Source: Leuctra nigra (Eukaryota > Arthropoda > Insecta > Plecoptera > Leuctridae). Taken from it: a stretch of 64,000 bases of DNA. The DNA lies in assembly GCA_934045905.1 (NCBI GenBank), contig OW203771.1, positions 24,994,069-25,058,068 of the forward strand, given 5' to 3'. Shown piece after piece: positions 49,701 through 60,227 of this stretch. Made by a program: the position numbers and the translations under genes. The number at the start of each line of letters is the position of its first letter. Positions within the stretch are counted from its first letter, which is position 1. The notes beneath the pieces are model-generated. The model was not told the origin of the DNA and did no database searches. It saw only the letters and a list, made by a program, of their open reading frames with translations.

Positions 49701-50190
49701 ACACTACTCATTTTTCATGTAGTCGCGAACCCATTTTCAGAGAAAAATTACAATTGCTGATTTAATGACAAAACACAAACTTAAATAAATTTATGTTTTG
49801 AATTCATCATGAATAGTATAGCTGTCTTTCGTTCCGCTTCCTCTTTGAATCTGTAAAAATATAGTGATTTTTAAGATCTCTTTCCATACTTTTAAAGTAA
49901 GTTTCAAGCTTATGTAAAGTCATATGGTGTTTTAAAACAGACACAAAGCTATTCTGCTCTTCGGTCTTGTTTGCTCTTGTAGACTAGAAAAGCTAATCTC
50001 ATGAATTATTTAATTGTGTTACATTTTGGAAGAGTATAAGCGGACTTGAAAATATAGTCGAGAAAGAAAGGGACACCATTTTTTACAAGTCTTCTACTGT
50101 TGAATTATTTAAATGGCAAGCACAAGACAAATTCCTTAGCTGAATGGGCGGTTCTATTTTTGACTCTTTCTCCTGCAATGTAGACAACCT

Positions 50191-50351
50191 GGAGGCCAAT
50201 TCTTGAGTTTTCATGTTTTGAAACCATGTGTGGTTTCATTGTTTAAAACGTAAAAAAGTTGAAGGCTAAGCAATAGTTGTCAACTTTTTTACGTTTTAAA
50301 CAATGAAACCACACATGGTTTCAAAACATGAAAACTCAAGAATTGGCCTCC
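50191..50351. mobile_element. Near-perfect long palindrome, ~72-bp arms
   Basis: GGAGGCCAATTCTTGAGTTT, then TCATGTTTTGAAACCATGTG and on to AAAAAAGTTGA is repeated as exact reverse complement after a loop of about 17 bp. No target duplication is evident. The lack of arm divergence points to a young MITE, or to a hairpin RNA source if transcribed with the slowpoke intron. Confidence 0.9.
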
Positions 50352-50501
50352 TGGTCGGGCTTCAGATATACGTTATAAACAGAGTGGACATATTTGTGCA
50401 TATTACATGTTATTATATAGAAAAACTATTATAAACATTATTTAACAAAACGGATTGGCTGCTAATCAGGTTCCTTGACAATCAATCCTTGTAAATAGCA
50501 A

Positions 50502-51778
50502 CCAGAAAAAAACACTCCGTGTAAAAAAGGCAGCCAAGTCTCTTTACTTTAAAAAAATTCAACACCGAAAAGGAGTGATATCAAAAAAGGAGCCAAGTCA
50601 ATGACATTTCCAAATATTTAATCGTATCTTTGAAATAAAAGTATAAACACCGAGATATACTTTACAAAAGGACTTGGCGCATCGTTTTTTTAAAGACATC
50701 ATTCTATCCTAAAAGTGGAAAGAAATTTACAAGTAGGTACATTTTCCTCTTTCTATTAGAGCCAGAATCTATGAATCAAGCTACTTTTAGTAATGACTAT
50801 TTTATAGTTTTGTCAATGGCGATAGAAGCATGATTTTATGCTGTAATATATAAGTAATATAAGGGTGAAAGAATTACATAACAATTGGAAGTGGTGAGAA
50901 TGTAGGTTTCTTTGGAAAACTTCCATGGAGTCAGGAGTCAGGATCCTCATCAGTGTGTTGTGTCTAATGTCCGCCCGTCCGATCGGGTAGCTCAGTTGGT
51001 AGAGCTCTCGCCCGGCAAGTGAGAGGTCCCAAGTTCGTGCCCCGGTTCGGTCGGATATTTTTCACAACACACATCCCTTCATATCAATTGGAAGTGGGCT
51101 CATACATATTCTTGCAGTACTGTTAATATGGCGATATTAGACTGGTATCTTTTCATAATTTGATCTTGACTGAAGGAAATCATGAAACGTTGTCAAATAA
51201 TTACTAACTAATGGAACACAATTATATATTTTTGAAGTGTCAAGTGTATAAAGTTAAATTTTTTAATAGAAATTCAATATGACTGTCTTCTTTGTGAAAT
51301 GTATTTTTATAAAATGTGTATTAATAGAAATTGTTACATGATGAGAAGGTATAACGCATGAGACTTAATTATATTCACCACGAAACAATATTACGAAGAT
51401 AACTATTGTGTATATTTATAGAAAGCATAGACAACAAGTTTCATAGCGTATATAATCATATAGAAAATATTTTACAGAAGGTGTGTATAATATGTACCTA
51501 ATTGAAAGATGTTTCCCTATTATTCTAAACATTCAAAATGACGGTTGTATATAAATGGCACATGCTTATGAATAGAAAAATGTCTTTAAAAAAACGATGC
51601 GCCAAGTCCTTTTGTAAAGTATATCTCGGTGTTTATACTTTTATTTCAAAGATACGATTAAATATTTGGAAATGTCATTGACTTGGCTCCTTTTTTGATA
51701 TCACTCCTTTTCGGTGTTGAATTTTTTTAAAGTAAAGAGACTTGGCTGCCTTTTTTACACGGAGTGTTTTTTTCTGGG
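50502..51778. mobile_element. Foldback element with ~198-bp inverted arms
   Basis: The left arm 50502-50699 and the right arm 51580-51778 are inverted copies, identical by eye except for homopolymer length. Ends are CCAGAAAAAAACACTCCGTG and CACGGAGTGTTTTTTTCTGG. The ~880-bp interior contains a tRNA-like sequence (50978-51056) and no transposase. No target duplication is obvious. The end phrase TTTTTACACGGAGTG also occurs alone near 47218. Confidence 0.88.
50978..51056 (+). repeat. tRNA-Ala(GGC)-like sequence, probable SINE or pseudogene
   Basis: It shows an A box TAGCTCAGTTGGTAGAGC, an anticodon arm CTCGC-CCGGCAA-GTGAG with anticodon GGC, and a T arm AAGTTCGTGCC that is damaged. TCCGATC (50975-50981) pairs with GGTCGGA (51049-51055), but two extra bases separate it from the D arm. 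GTGTTGTG and CACAACAC bracket the unit. The weak T stem argues against a functional tRNA. Confidence 0.6.
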
Positions 51779-51929
51779 ATATCACTTCTTTTGTTAGTTT
51801 ATTCATACAGCTTGTAGCACAGCTTGTGTCCGTGCAAGAACTTATTTCTTTAAAAAAATACGCCTATGCCGATTTGGATACTTAGAAAAGTTGCGTTTGG
51901 TATATAAGATTAAAATAATTATCCAAGAA

Positions 51930-52500
51930 GAATAGCTTTAAGTTTCGTTACAATCGGTCCAGCCGTTTTCGATATATGACGTCACTTCCGGTTTTAGCAA
52001 TGGCGGCCGAAAATAATGTCGTCTTGAATTCATAATTATTACTCCTACACATTTCCAAAATTTGGTTGCAATCGGTACAGCCGTTTTTGATATATGACGT
52101 CACTTCCGGTTTTAGCAAAGGCGGCCGAAAATAATGTCGTCTTGAATTCATAATTATTAGTACAACACATTTCCAAAATTTGGTTGCAATCGGTACAGCC
52201 ATTTTCGATATATGACGTCACTTCCGGTTTTAACAATGGCGGCCGAAAATAATGTCGTCTTGAATTCATAATTATTAGTACAACACATTTCCAAAATTTG
52301 ATTGCAATCGGTACAGCCATTTTCGATATTTGACGTCACTTCCGGTTTTAACAATGGCGGCCGAAAATAATGTCGTCTTAAATTCATAATTATTAGTCCA
52401 ACACATTTCCAAACTTAGGTTGCAATCGGTACAACCGTTTACGATATATGACGTCACTTCCGGTTTTAAAAATGGCCGCCGAGAACACTGCAACCTTGAA
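51930..52500. repeat. 118-bp tandem array with CRE/ETS/YY1-like motifs
   Basis: TGACGTCACTTCCGG recurs at 51977, 52095, 52213, 52331 and 52449, exactly 118 bp apart. Each is followed by GGTTTTA and ATGGCGGCCG or similar. The spacer carries TTGAATTCATAATTATTA and CAATCGGTACAGCCG. 118 is not divisible by three, so overlapping reverse-strand frames are repeat artefacts. TGACGTCA is the CREB/ATF palindrome, ACTTCCGG an ETS core, ATGGCGGC a YY1 core. Confidence 0.95.
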
Positions 52501-53160
52501 TTTATAATTATTTACAAAGTACGTTTACTTATATCTATTTTAAAGTATAAAGTGGTGAATTTAGCGTCATTTAGCATATTTATGACGTCATTTCCGGTAT
52601 AGGTCATAAAATGTGTGACGTCATTTCCGGTTTCGATATTTGAATCATCAAATATTACTGATTACATAAAGTTGACCGTCTAAATCGTTTAGCGCTGGTT
52701 TTGTTCTAATCTGTTTAGCCGTTTTTGAGACATGATGTCACTTCCGGTTTCAAAATGGCGGCTTCCGGTTGGTTTTATAACAAGTCAAATGAAATATCAA
52801 AAGTACAAACGTTACATAAATATCAAGACAATCGGATCAACAGTTGTTGCTGAAATGCAAATAGATGTATATTAAATTTCATGACGTCATTTCCGGTTTA
52901 TTTAAAATAATGTTCAGTCTTTTGATATTGATAATCCATATAGATAACCGTCTGAAACGATTGGCGCAAATTTCGTTCCGATCGGTCCAACCGTTGACGA
53001 GATATGACGTCACTTCCGGTTTCAAAATGGCGGCACAAAAAATTCATGGGGACAAGGTTAAATCAGACGCCAAAAGTGCACACGTGGTAAAAATGTGAGA
53101 TCAATCGGTTCAGCCGTTTAGGCTGTGGCCTGTTTACCGGATTTGAGCTCCAGCCTACTA
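52501..53160. repeat. Degenerate continuation of the CRE/ETS repeat
   Basis: Further TGACGTCA palindromes at 52583, 52616, 52882 and 53005, and a TGATGTCA variant at 52733, are each followed by CTTCCGG or TTTCCGG. Two have AAAATGGCGGC downstream (near 52751 and 53022). Phrases of type ATCGGTCCAACCGTT are repeated. Spacing is irregular, so this looks like the older flank of the array or its parent element. Confidence 0.8.
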
Positions 53161-53406
53161 CTACTAAGATTATTATTATGAAAACCGCCCTAAAACACAG
53201 TTTTCACGGCCCTCTAGCGCGCAAAGGGCGTAACCTATTGTTCCCAAATTTAGTATATGTTGTAGGGTGGGCCATAGCTCGAAATTAAGATATTTCGCAA
53301 CAATGTGAGATTTCTCAATTTTAAGATCCAGTAGGCCGAAAATGCCACTTTGATGCTTACAGTAAAAGTGGGTTTGCTCCAGCCTTTATATGAGAGTGTG
53401 CGCGCG

Positions 53407-53446
53407 CCGTACGACTTGGCTGGCGTGGAGCGACCGCTCCACTAGA
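53407..53446 (+). repeat. Helitron-like 3' terminus, copy 4
   Basis: GTACGACTTGGCTGGCGTGG leads into the same hairpin and CTAG end as at 3152-3217. It lies at the right-hand side of the CRE/ETS repeat region, which could be the body of the element it terminates. Confidence 0.55.
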
Positions 53447-54293
53447 TTATTGCTCACCTACTAAAGATAGATGACGACTGACGCATTAGCATAGACTTAA
53501 TCGGATGATGCCATCAAATATTTTCAGCCATTCCGTTTCTTCTGAATACCGGTTTATCTTTTGTTGAGTGTACCAAACTAAACTGTGAGGTATATTGTAA
53601 TCTTTGAATAAGAGAAACATGTTCTAAACGTCCACTGTAATTAGTGTTTAATTGTAGAATTTCAACTATTCGTTTATAATTTTTAAAATAATATGTTTTC
53701 TCGAACATCACGTATGACTCGTGTTTAAACCTTGATGTTCAATAACTTTACGCATCATATCGTTTCAAAAAGTATTGTTTGCTCAAATTTGGTTTTTGAA
53801 AGATCGCTGTCAAATAATTCTGCAGACATTTCCTCTTACTTCCTAATGTCGGCTAAGACTAAACAAACTTTGACAAATAAAACATTCAGTAATCAAATTT
53901 TCTGGGGAGAACAAATATTTCCTGTTCGTTTTTGTTTATCATAAATTCAGTCATGTGTAAAATAAATGCGAAATGTACCTACATTAGTAAACCAAGCGAT
54001 TTATTGGCGACTTCCTCAATATAAGGAAAGATTAGAACAAACTTACTTTCATTCACAACGTAATTGGAACAAAACATCCGTATACTTGATGTAAACACTC
54101 TTTGCAAACTAGGAAACTTAAAAAGTTTATGCAATTTGGGAAATAATGCTTTTTATTTCTAGACACCATTATAATTATTTTCAACTTTTATTTACAACAT
54201 CCAGAACTTTCAAAGAAACTAATTTGGTAGACATACAGGAAGTAAATTGAAATAAAAACCAAAATTTGTCTCAATAAGACATGAATTATTATC

Positions 54294-54336
54294 AGCGTGT
54301 CTTCAGACATCACGCAGCTAGAACACAAGACACACT
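54294..54336 (+). repeat. Isolated fragment of the 116-bp satellite
   Basis: CGTGTCTTCAGACATCACGC followed by AGCTAGAACACAAGACACA matches the satellite unit at 42788-43690 over about 40 bp, 11 kb away. Confidence 0.9.
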
Positions 54337-54701
54337 GTTCGTAATGCTAACAAGCTCACTGTGAAATTGGTTGCGAGACGCTTTTGCCCCTTGATTTCTG
54401 TGAACTAACTTTCAATGCTCCACGCAAATAAGTTAAGTTTAAGTATCTATTGCAAAGTTTGGGTGATTTTATTCAATGAACACACTGGGCAAGTAGGGCA
54501 AACCTAACCATTAGGAGGATGTAATATGGTGTCACCCCCCGAGGAACACTTTGCCAGTAATTAGGGCAAGTGTTGGTAATTATCCGACATGCATGCAACA
54601 CCAAGCCGCTGCTAAGTGAACAGGAGACGGCCGGGGGGGCGACTTTACAATCCTAAGTTTGCTCCAACGCTGGTACTGTATACCAGCGTATACGTTTTAC
54701 T

Positions 54702-54826
54702 GGGCAGCCTAAGGAATAAAACTCTCTATGGGTAGCCAAATTCGAACTGGCGAGAATTAAAGCTGGGCAGCTTAAAAAAAAATAACTCTATTGGTTAGGC
54801 AAAATTAAAACTTGTGAAAATTTCAA
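54702..54826. repeat. 63-bp duplicated unit
   Basis: Two diverged copies start GGGCAGCCTAAGGAATAAAA (54702) and GGGCAGCTTAAAAAAAAATA (54765), each with AACTCTC/AACTCTA, GGTTAGGC-like and GAGAATT/GAAAATT parts. They directly precede the tRNA-like sequence at 54836. Confidence 0.6.
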
Positions 54827-54835
54827 AATAAAAAA

Positions 54836-54912
54836 GTGGGCCCCTGCCGGAATCGAACCGGCGACCCCTAGCACCGCAAGCCAATGCGCTGACCACACGA
54901 CCACGGAGGTGG
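54836..54912 (-). repeat. tRNA-like SINE head
   Basis: On the - strand, CCGTGGTCGTGTGGTCAGCG is followed by a B box CCGGTTCGATTCCGG (54846-54860). The acceptor ends pair only in part, so it is not a convincing functional tRNA. It is most likely the head of a tRNA-derived SINE different from the family at 37148. Confidence 0.6.
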
Positions 54913-55014
54913 TGATGCCAGCATGCATTTATAACAGCGTAATGAAGATATAAAGGCGGGCGTATAATATTTCGGCCAATCACGGCGCGATATAGAGTGC
55001 AAGCGTTGGAGCCG

Positions 55015-55090
55015 ACTTAGGTTTGCGCGGCCGCAAACCTAACGCGGCCGGCGTTAGGCCGGTTTTACGCGGCCGGCGGGTGTGTAATCA
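55015..55090. other. GC-rich palindromic patch
   Basis: Around AGGTTTGCGCGGCCGCAAAC and GCGGCCGGCGTTAGGCCGG, short CpG-dense palindromes stand out. Function unknown; possibly part of the adjacent SINE-like insertion. Confidence 0.4.
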
Positions 55091-56529
55091 AGTAGACCTT
55101 CGTTACGGGAGAAACAGAACTTGTGCTACGTCGTGTTGGTAGCGGCTTTGTCCGGTTTGCATGACATTCGGTTTCGAGTTGCTTGTCCTTAGGACTGATG
55201 TTCACGGAGACAATGGTTTGAATCAAGACCGAAGATCAAGACAATAACAATTGAAACACTCCAACGTGACAGCTAAGGGCCAATCTGTTAAATGATGTTA
55301 TTTTAAGGACCCGATTGCCGTGACGCAGCAACCGCAATGACATTCTTTGGATGACGGTTTAAACTGATAACTTATGGTTTTAACAGAGCATTGAAAAACT
55401 GGTTCTTAGTGTACACAATTTTGAATTAGGTACCTCAATTTGAAGAAGATTATAGTCATTTACTTGACGAATTTAGGTCTAACCGAATAAATTATTATAT
55501 GATTTGATATTGATTCTTGATTCGACACTGTGATCAGCATAGTTCAGACTTTATAGATTATAGATAGTTGTCCATATACAAATAGGTCTACGAGCCAAAA
55601 GCTTATATACGCTCGTCTTGGCTTCAATTAAAATACCTGTTGAGGTTATCTGATTTGGATTGCAATTTTCTATTTTGGTACAACAAATCTCTTTAATTAA
55701 GAAGCTTAAATTACTTCTTAATGTAATATTTAATCATTATTTAAGATGAAATGATTGCGTGGTCAAATTGGAGATTCGTGTGCTATTTTAGAATTGTTTG
55801 CGTATAGAAAATAGAACTTTTCAGTAACGAAATTCAGCTATGGGCAATTATATATTTTCCGGTTGCTTAAACTCTGCCTTTCCGAAACATAACCTAAAGA
55901 CGTAACACGCAACGTAGACATATAAAACGCCGTCGTAACACATATTCAACATTATTTTCGTTCCATGAGCCATTTGTCGACGTACTCATTGCACTTCTCA
56001 TATTCTACATTCCCTTTCCGTCCCTTGTCGCCGTTACTTTTGTAGGTCGGCTTTATGTTTATAATATAGATGTTGATGATTCGCGCTAACATAGCTCGAG
56101 AATATTTTTAACCGTGATGCATTGCGCTAAATACCACATGAAGCAACACTCTTAATATCCAGCGCCGAAGTGTGTAATAAAAAACACAAAAAACAAATCC
56201 AACCCATTAACAAAATATAAAGCACGGTCATTAGAGCTGGCCAATTATTGTGCATATCAGTTAACAAAGCCGTGAAATAATTCCCTCCATCAGATCTCGC
56301 TGGCATCGAACAGGGCAATCGGTGCTCTAAATGCAGCTAATCGTTAATAAAGCCTAACTGCTCCCCGCGGATCATCACCAGTGATAATACCACTGTTGAC
56401 GTTCTGCCGCTGAGACTAACAAAACCCAGAGATAATCTCAGCAAAGTGCATTTTTGCAGTCATTCTGAACAGTTCACAATGAAACTTACAATGAAGAGTT
56501 ACTTTCTTTGTACGTTCTTTAATGCATAA

Positions 56530-56950
56530 GGAAAACGTTCGGTGTAACGCGTTGATAAGCGAGCCTTCGTATTGCATGCGAATTAATATGTGTGTGAAAG
56601 TTGCTGCTCTGTAATAGACCTTGGAAACATTATAAACAAATCTGTCAAATGTGATAATTTCTTTTGAACATTATTTGAATAAATTTGAAATATTTTAAAT
56701 AAGTATAAATGTCCGTAAAATTTCATACTACTGAGGTTCTGGATAGAGTTGTCTTAAAATTGTTACTAATTCCTATAATGTTGGTCTCAATGACCATGCA
56801 TAATTTTTCAGTTGTTCGGTCAAAGGTTCTAGTTTCAATTTTCAACCAATACAGGATCGTGTTCAAATATCCCACATGTCATTAGTGTGTGTGCAAAATG
56901 TCAGATTGATTGGTTCAACGGTTTTATCTGTGCACGGAGCAAGAAAAAGC
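56530..56950 (-). repeat. Dispersed repeat family A, copy 4
   Basis: Left end GGAAAACGTTCGGTGTAACG, then CGTTGATAAGCGAGC; interior AATGTTGGTCTCAATGACCA. It is shorter than copy 2 and lacks the GC-rich right boundary. Confidence 0.65.
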
Positions 56951-57939
56951 AGTGAAAATGTAATGTTTATTAGTTGAGTGACATGATCGTGGAATATGAA
57001 TTATATTTTTTATATTTTATAATGTGTGCGTATTCATCGTGGTAGGTAACCTTCCTGTCCCTCATTCTATCAATTTTAATTTCACTTATTTCATTTATTA
57101 TATTTCAGGTCATGACTTACCATCTCAAGGACAAATTTAAATTCCTTGTGTTCTATAAACAGACTTGCACAACATAAATATAACATTGATAACATTAATT
57201 ATGCGTAGGCTACTTATCAGTTGAAGTTCAACAGCCTAAGAGTGCACCGTAACTAGTGTAACTGCCGGTAGAGATAAGAATTGCAATTAATTTATATTAT
57301 GAAATAAGTTGTTTAATCATTACATTACGCTAACAAAGTCCACACATGTTAAGTGAAATTTAAGACCAAGACATCTAACCTTATTCCCACACACAAAAAC
57401 GTTGAGTTATCGAACTGCAGTGTTTGATCAACACTGTGATATAAAACTAATTTATTATTAGTTTTACGACCGAGCGCTTTCGACTAATTCTGTAACTGAT
57501 TTCATTTGACTTTTCATGTGACAACTCCTCATTCCATAAGAATAACATTGAAGTGGAATGACAACACAGACAACTTAGTTACACATTTCTGGAAAAACAG
57601 GTGTCCTCGTTTGATGATCCAGAGCAGGGTGACTTTTTCACATTTCAACAGTTTTTCACAAGAAGAAAACCATGGAGCTAACTTTTTGTTCCTAACTTGT
57701 GGTACTTATTTATTAGTTCGATAATGACACGACTTTCTATAAACATTCAATGCGGTTCTTTTGTCTCAACAGAGTTCATTGTTTGAAAATAGAGGGATTT
57801 TCTGCTAAGCTTTAAAACAAAGCTCATGTGTCTGTTTTATGCCAGATAAAAGAGGCACTTCTTATCTACACATAAAATGATGACGCACGAGCAATCAAAT
57901 CCTAAATCATCTACTGACATCATCTTGAAAGGATTTTCA

Positions 57940-58260
57940 TGCCAGAAGAAAATAAAGAGGGCCACTCAGAAAATAGCTTTTCCACGAGAAAATGGTCGCT
58001 TCTAACCAATCAGCTGCCTCCGATAGCTTCAACTGTTCTTTGCTATAGAGAATCGAGAAGGCAGTGTTTTTCAATGAAGCGCAATCCGTTGGTACGAAGA
58101 AAAGACGTCGAACGCCTCGACGACGAATGAATGACGCAAATAAGAGATGAGAACTGAGAAGAGGCTGCCAAGTTCCTAGGATAAGATCAATATCGTCTCT
58201 CCATACCTGATCATCCGGAGATAACAAACTGGGAGACGTGCAGTTCTGGAACAATCGGAA
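57940..58260. other. GC-richer non-repetitive block, unidentified
   Basis: The block includes CCAATCAGCTGCC and several CGACG words, with short open frames on both strands and no splice pattern. No protein similarity is recognised. It could be regulatory or a relic of a mobile element. Confidence 0.25.
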
Positions 58261-59439
58261 TTAAGTTTCCCTTTGGAATTTTAAACGAGAAGATAACTGT
58301 GATACGTGTATTATATTTCAGGAGGGGCCATCAAATTTCCCCATTCCTAAGAAATCGTTTAAACTCTACACGTAGATCATTTCATTCTACACCATTATTG
58401 CAAAGAAAAGTGAGCAAGCTGAAGTAATTGCAAAAATATCACTTTAACGTATTGTTTTTATCCTATATAACATAACATGACTCCATGCAAAACATGATAT
58501 GTGTACACTTCAAAATCAACATAAGAATGTTTTAAGCTCTTATGACACTTATAAGCATAAAAACTGAAACTTAAAATTGTATATAGGAAGTCGGAAAACA
58601 TGCTGATTGAAATGACGTTGCAAAACGGATTCATTTTTACATTTCATCCAATCGGAAGAATGAAGGAAAAAATAAAGTAGGACATTTTAGTATATTTCTC
58701 TGTATTTCTTAACCGACTAAATGTATGCACCAAATTCCATCTCGATCAGAGGAACAATTTAACATTGTGGAGCCTCAGACGGACACAATTACACAAGAAT
58801 GTGTGCCAAAAGTGTAAATGAAAGAGAATCGCACCAATACTGAAACACTTAACTTTCATAATCCCAAATTATAATTTTCTGATACAGTTTAAGTACTACT
58901 TCTTGTTTCAAATAGTCTGTCTCTCTCTAACTAATTAGGAACAAAACGTTTGCTCGACTCCATGTATCCATGTGCGTGCAGATTACTACCGATAGCGTGC
59001 GCCAACTCGGAATTTATGTGTCTATGGAGGTACCACATTAATTTAAATAATGATACAATTTTATATCTCATTTGCCTAGGACTAGACAAAGTTACTTGAT
59101 TAAAGTACTGAAATGAACCAGAAGACTGGTCACACAATTAATAACATTATGAACGACAAAATATCCAAAGCAATTTAAAATATTGAACAAGTACGAATTG
59201 CTCTTAGTGTAACGGTTACGTTATATGTTATGCAAAATATAAAAGTTCGATACTGTGATGAAATAAAATGAGGTCAATGATGCACAAAGTTGAATAATTA
59301 CATCTCTACCATGCCGACGCGTCAATAACCTATATTCGACTAGACGGTCACAATATTTAAAATGGTGGAATCTACATTAGTCATCATTCCCCTCAATTGC
59401 TTTCACTTTGAATTGATTATGCGAGGATCAATAATTTTC

Positions 59440-60050
59440 TCAGCAAATATGGTGACAGATGTAGGATAAAACAAATAACGCTTTTTCTTAACATTTTAGA
59501 TTAAAAATATAATGAAAGAACAAGTATTCAGACTTATGGCTGGACTGCTTTGTCATCGACTCATTTATGTAACGCGTTTTAAGAAATACGCTATTCCGAC
59601 ATTACAATTGGTGGCAGTTGTAGGATAAAACATATAACGCTCCTTCTTAACATTTTATACTAAAATATCATGAAACAATTCGTTTTAAGACTCATGCCTT
59701 TAGACTGCTCTTTCATCAACGCATTTATGTCCACGTTTACAATTTGCTTTTCTGATACTACAATTGGTGACAGATGTTGGACAAAATAATCACGCTTTTT
59801 ATCATTGTTTTTCAACACAATAGGTGTTGAAGCCAACCTTTTCTGACTCGTTATTTGTTAGACTTCTCTCAATCAACGCATTTATGTCCAAGTTTTGAAC
59901 AATGCGCTTTTCCGATACTACAATTGGTGACAGATGTTGGACAAAAATCACGCTTTTATCATTGTTTTTCAACACAATCGGTGTGGAAACCAACCTTTTC
60001 TGACTCGTTCTTTAATAGACTTCTCTCTCAATCAACGTACTTATAATCCG
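59440..60050. repeat. ~158-bp tandem repeat, about 3.7 copies
   Basis: The phrase GGTGACAGATGT or GGTGGCAGTTGT recurs at 59451, 59610, 59766 and 59926 (steps 159, 156, 160). The last two units are closest, sharing TTATCATTGTTTTTCAACAC. Short frames here are repeat artefacts. Confidence 0.9.
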
Positions 60051-60211
60051 TCTTCTCAAATGTGTTTATCCACTGAGCTATTGAAATCAGCGGCCCGCTG
60101 GCGGGAAAGCTATCATCATTTCATTACGGCGTGGCAATTGGATACTCTAAAGTCACGCAGTCTCTGGGAATCAATAAGGAAACGTCTCCATGTTTTCAGT
60201 GGCAGTTTACT

Positions 60212-60227
60212 CCCCCCCCCCCCCCCC
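60212..60227 (+). repeat. Poly(C) run
   Basis: About 16 consecutive C within a GC-richer stretch (60080-60330) that has no recognised gene. Confidence 0.9.

Noticed and set aside
50978..51056. Functional tRNA-Ala gene
   Set aside because: The T stem has two mismatches and the acceptor strand is offset by two bases from the D arm; a tRNA-derived repeat is more likely.
51948..52493. Overlapping reverse-strand frames with repeated YEFKTTLFSAA-type peptides
   Set aside because: They follow the 118-bp tandem array, whose length is not a multiple of three; the same peptide appears in shifting frames.
54795..54983. Protein frame with RVVSALACGARGRRFDSGRG
   Set aside because: This peptide is what the tRNA-like SINE head gives when translated; it is not a gene.
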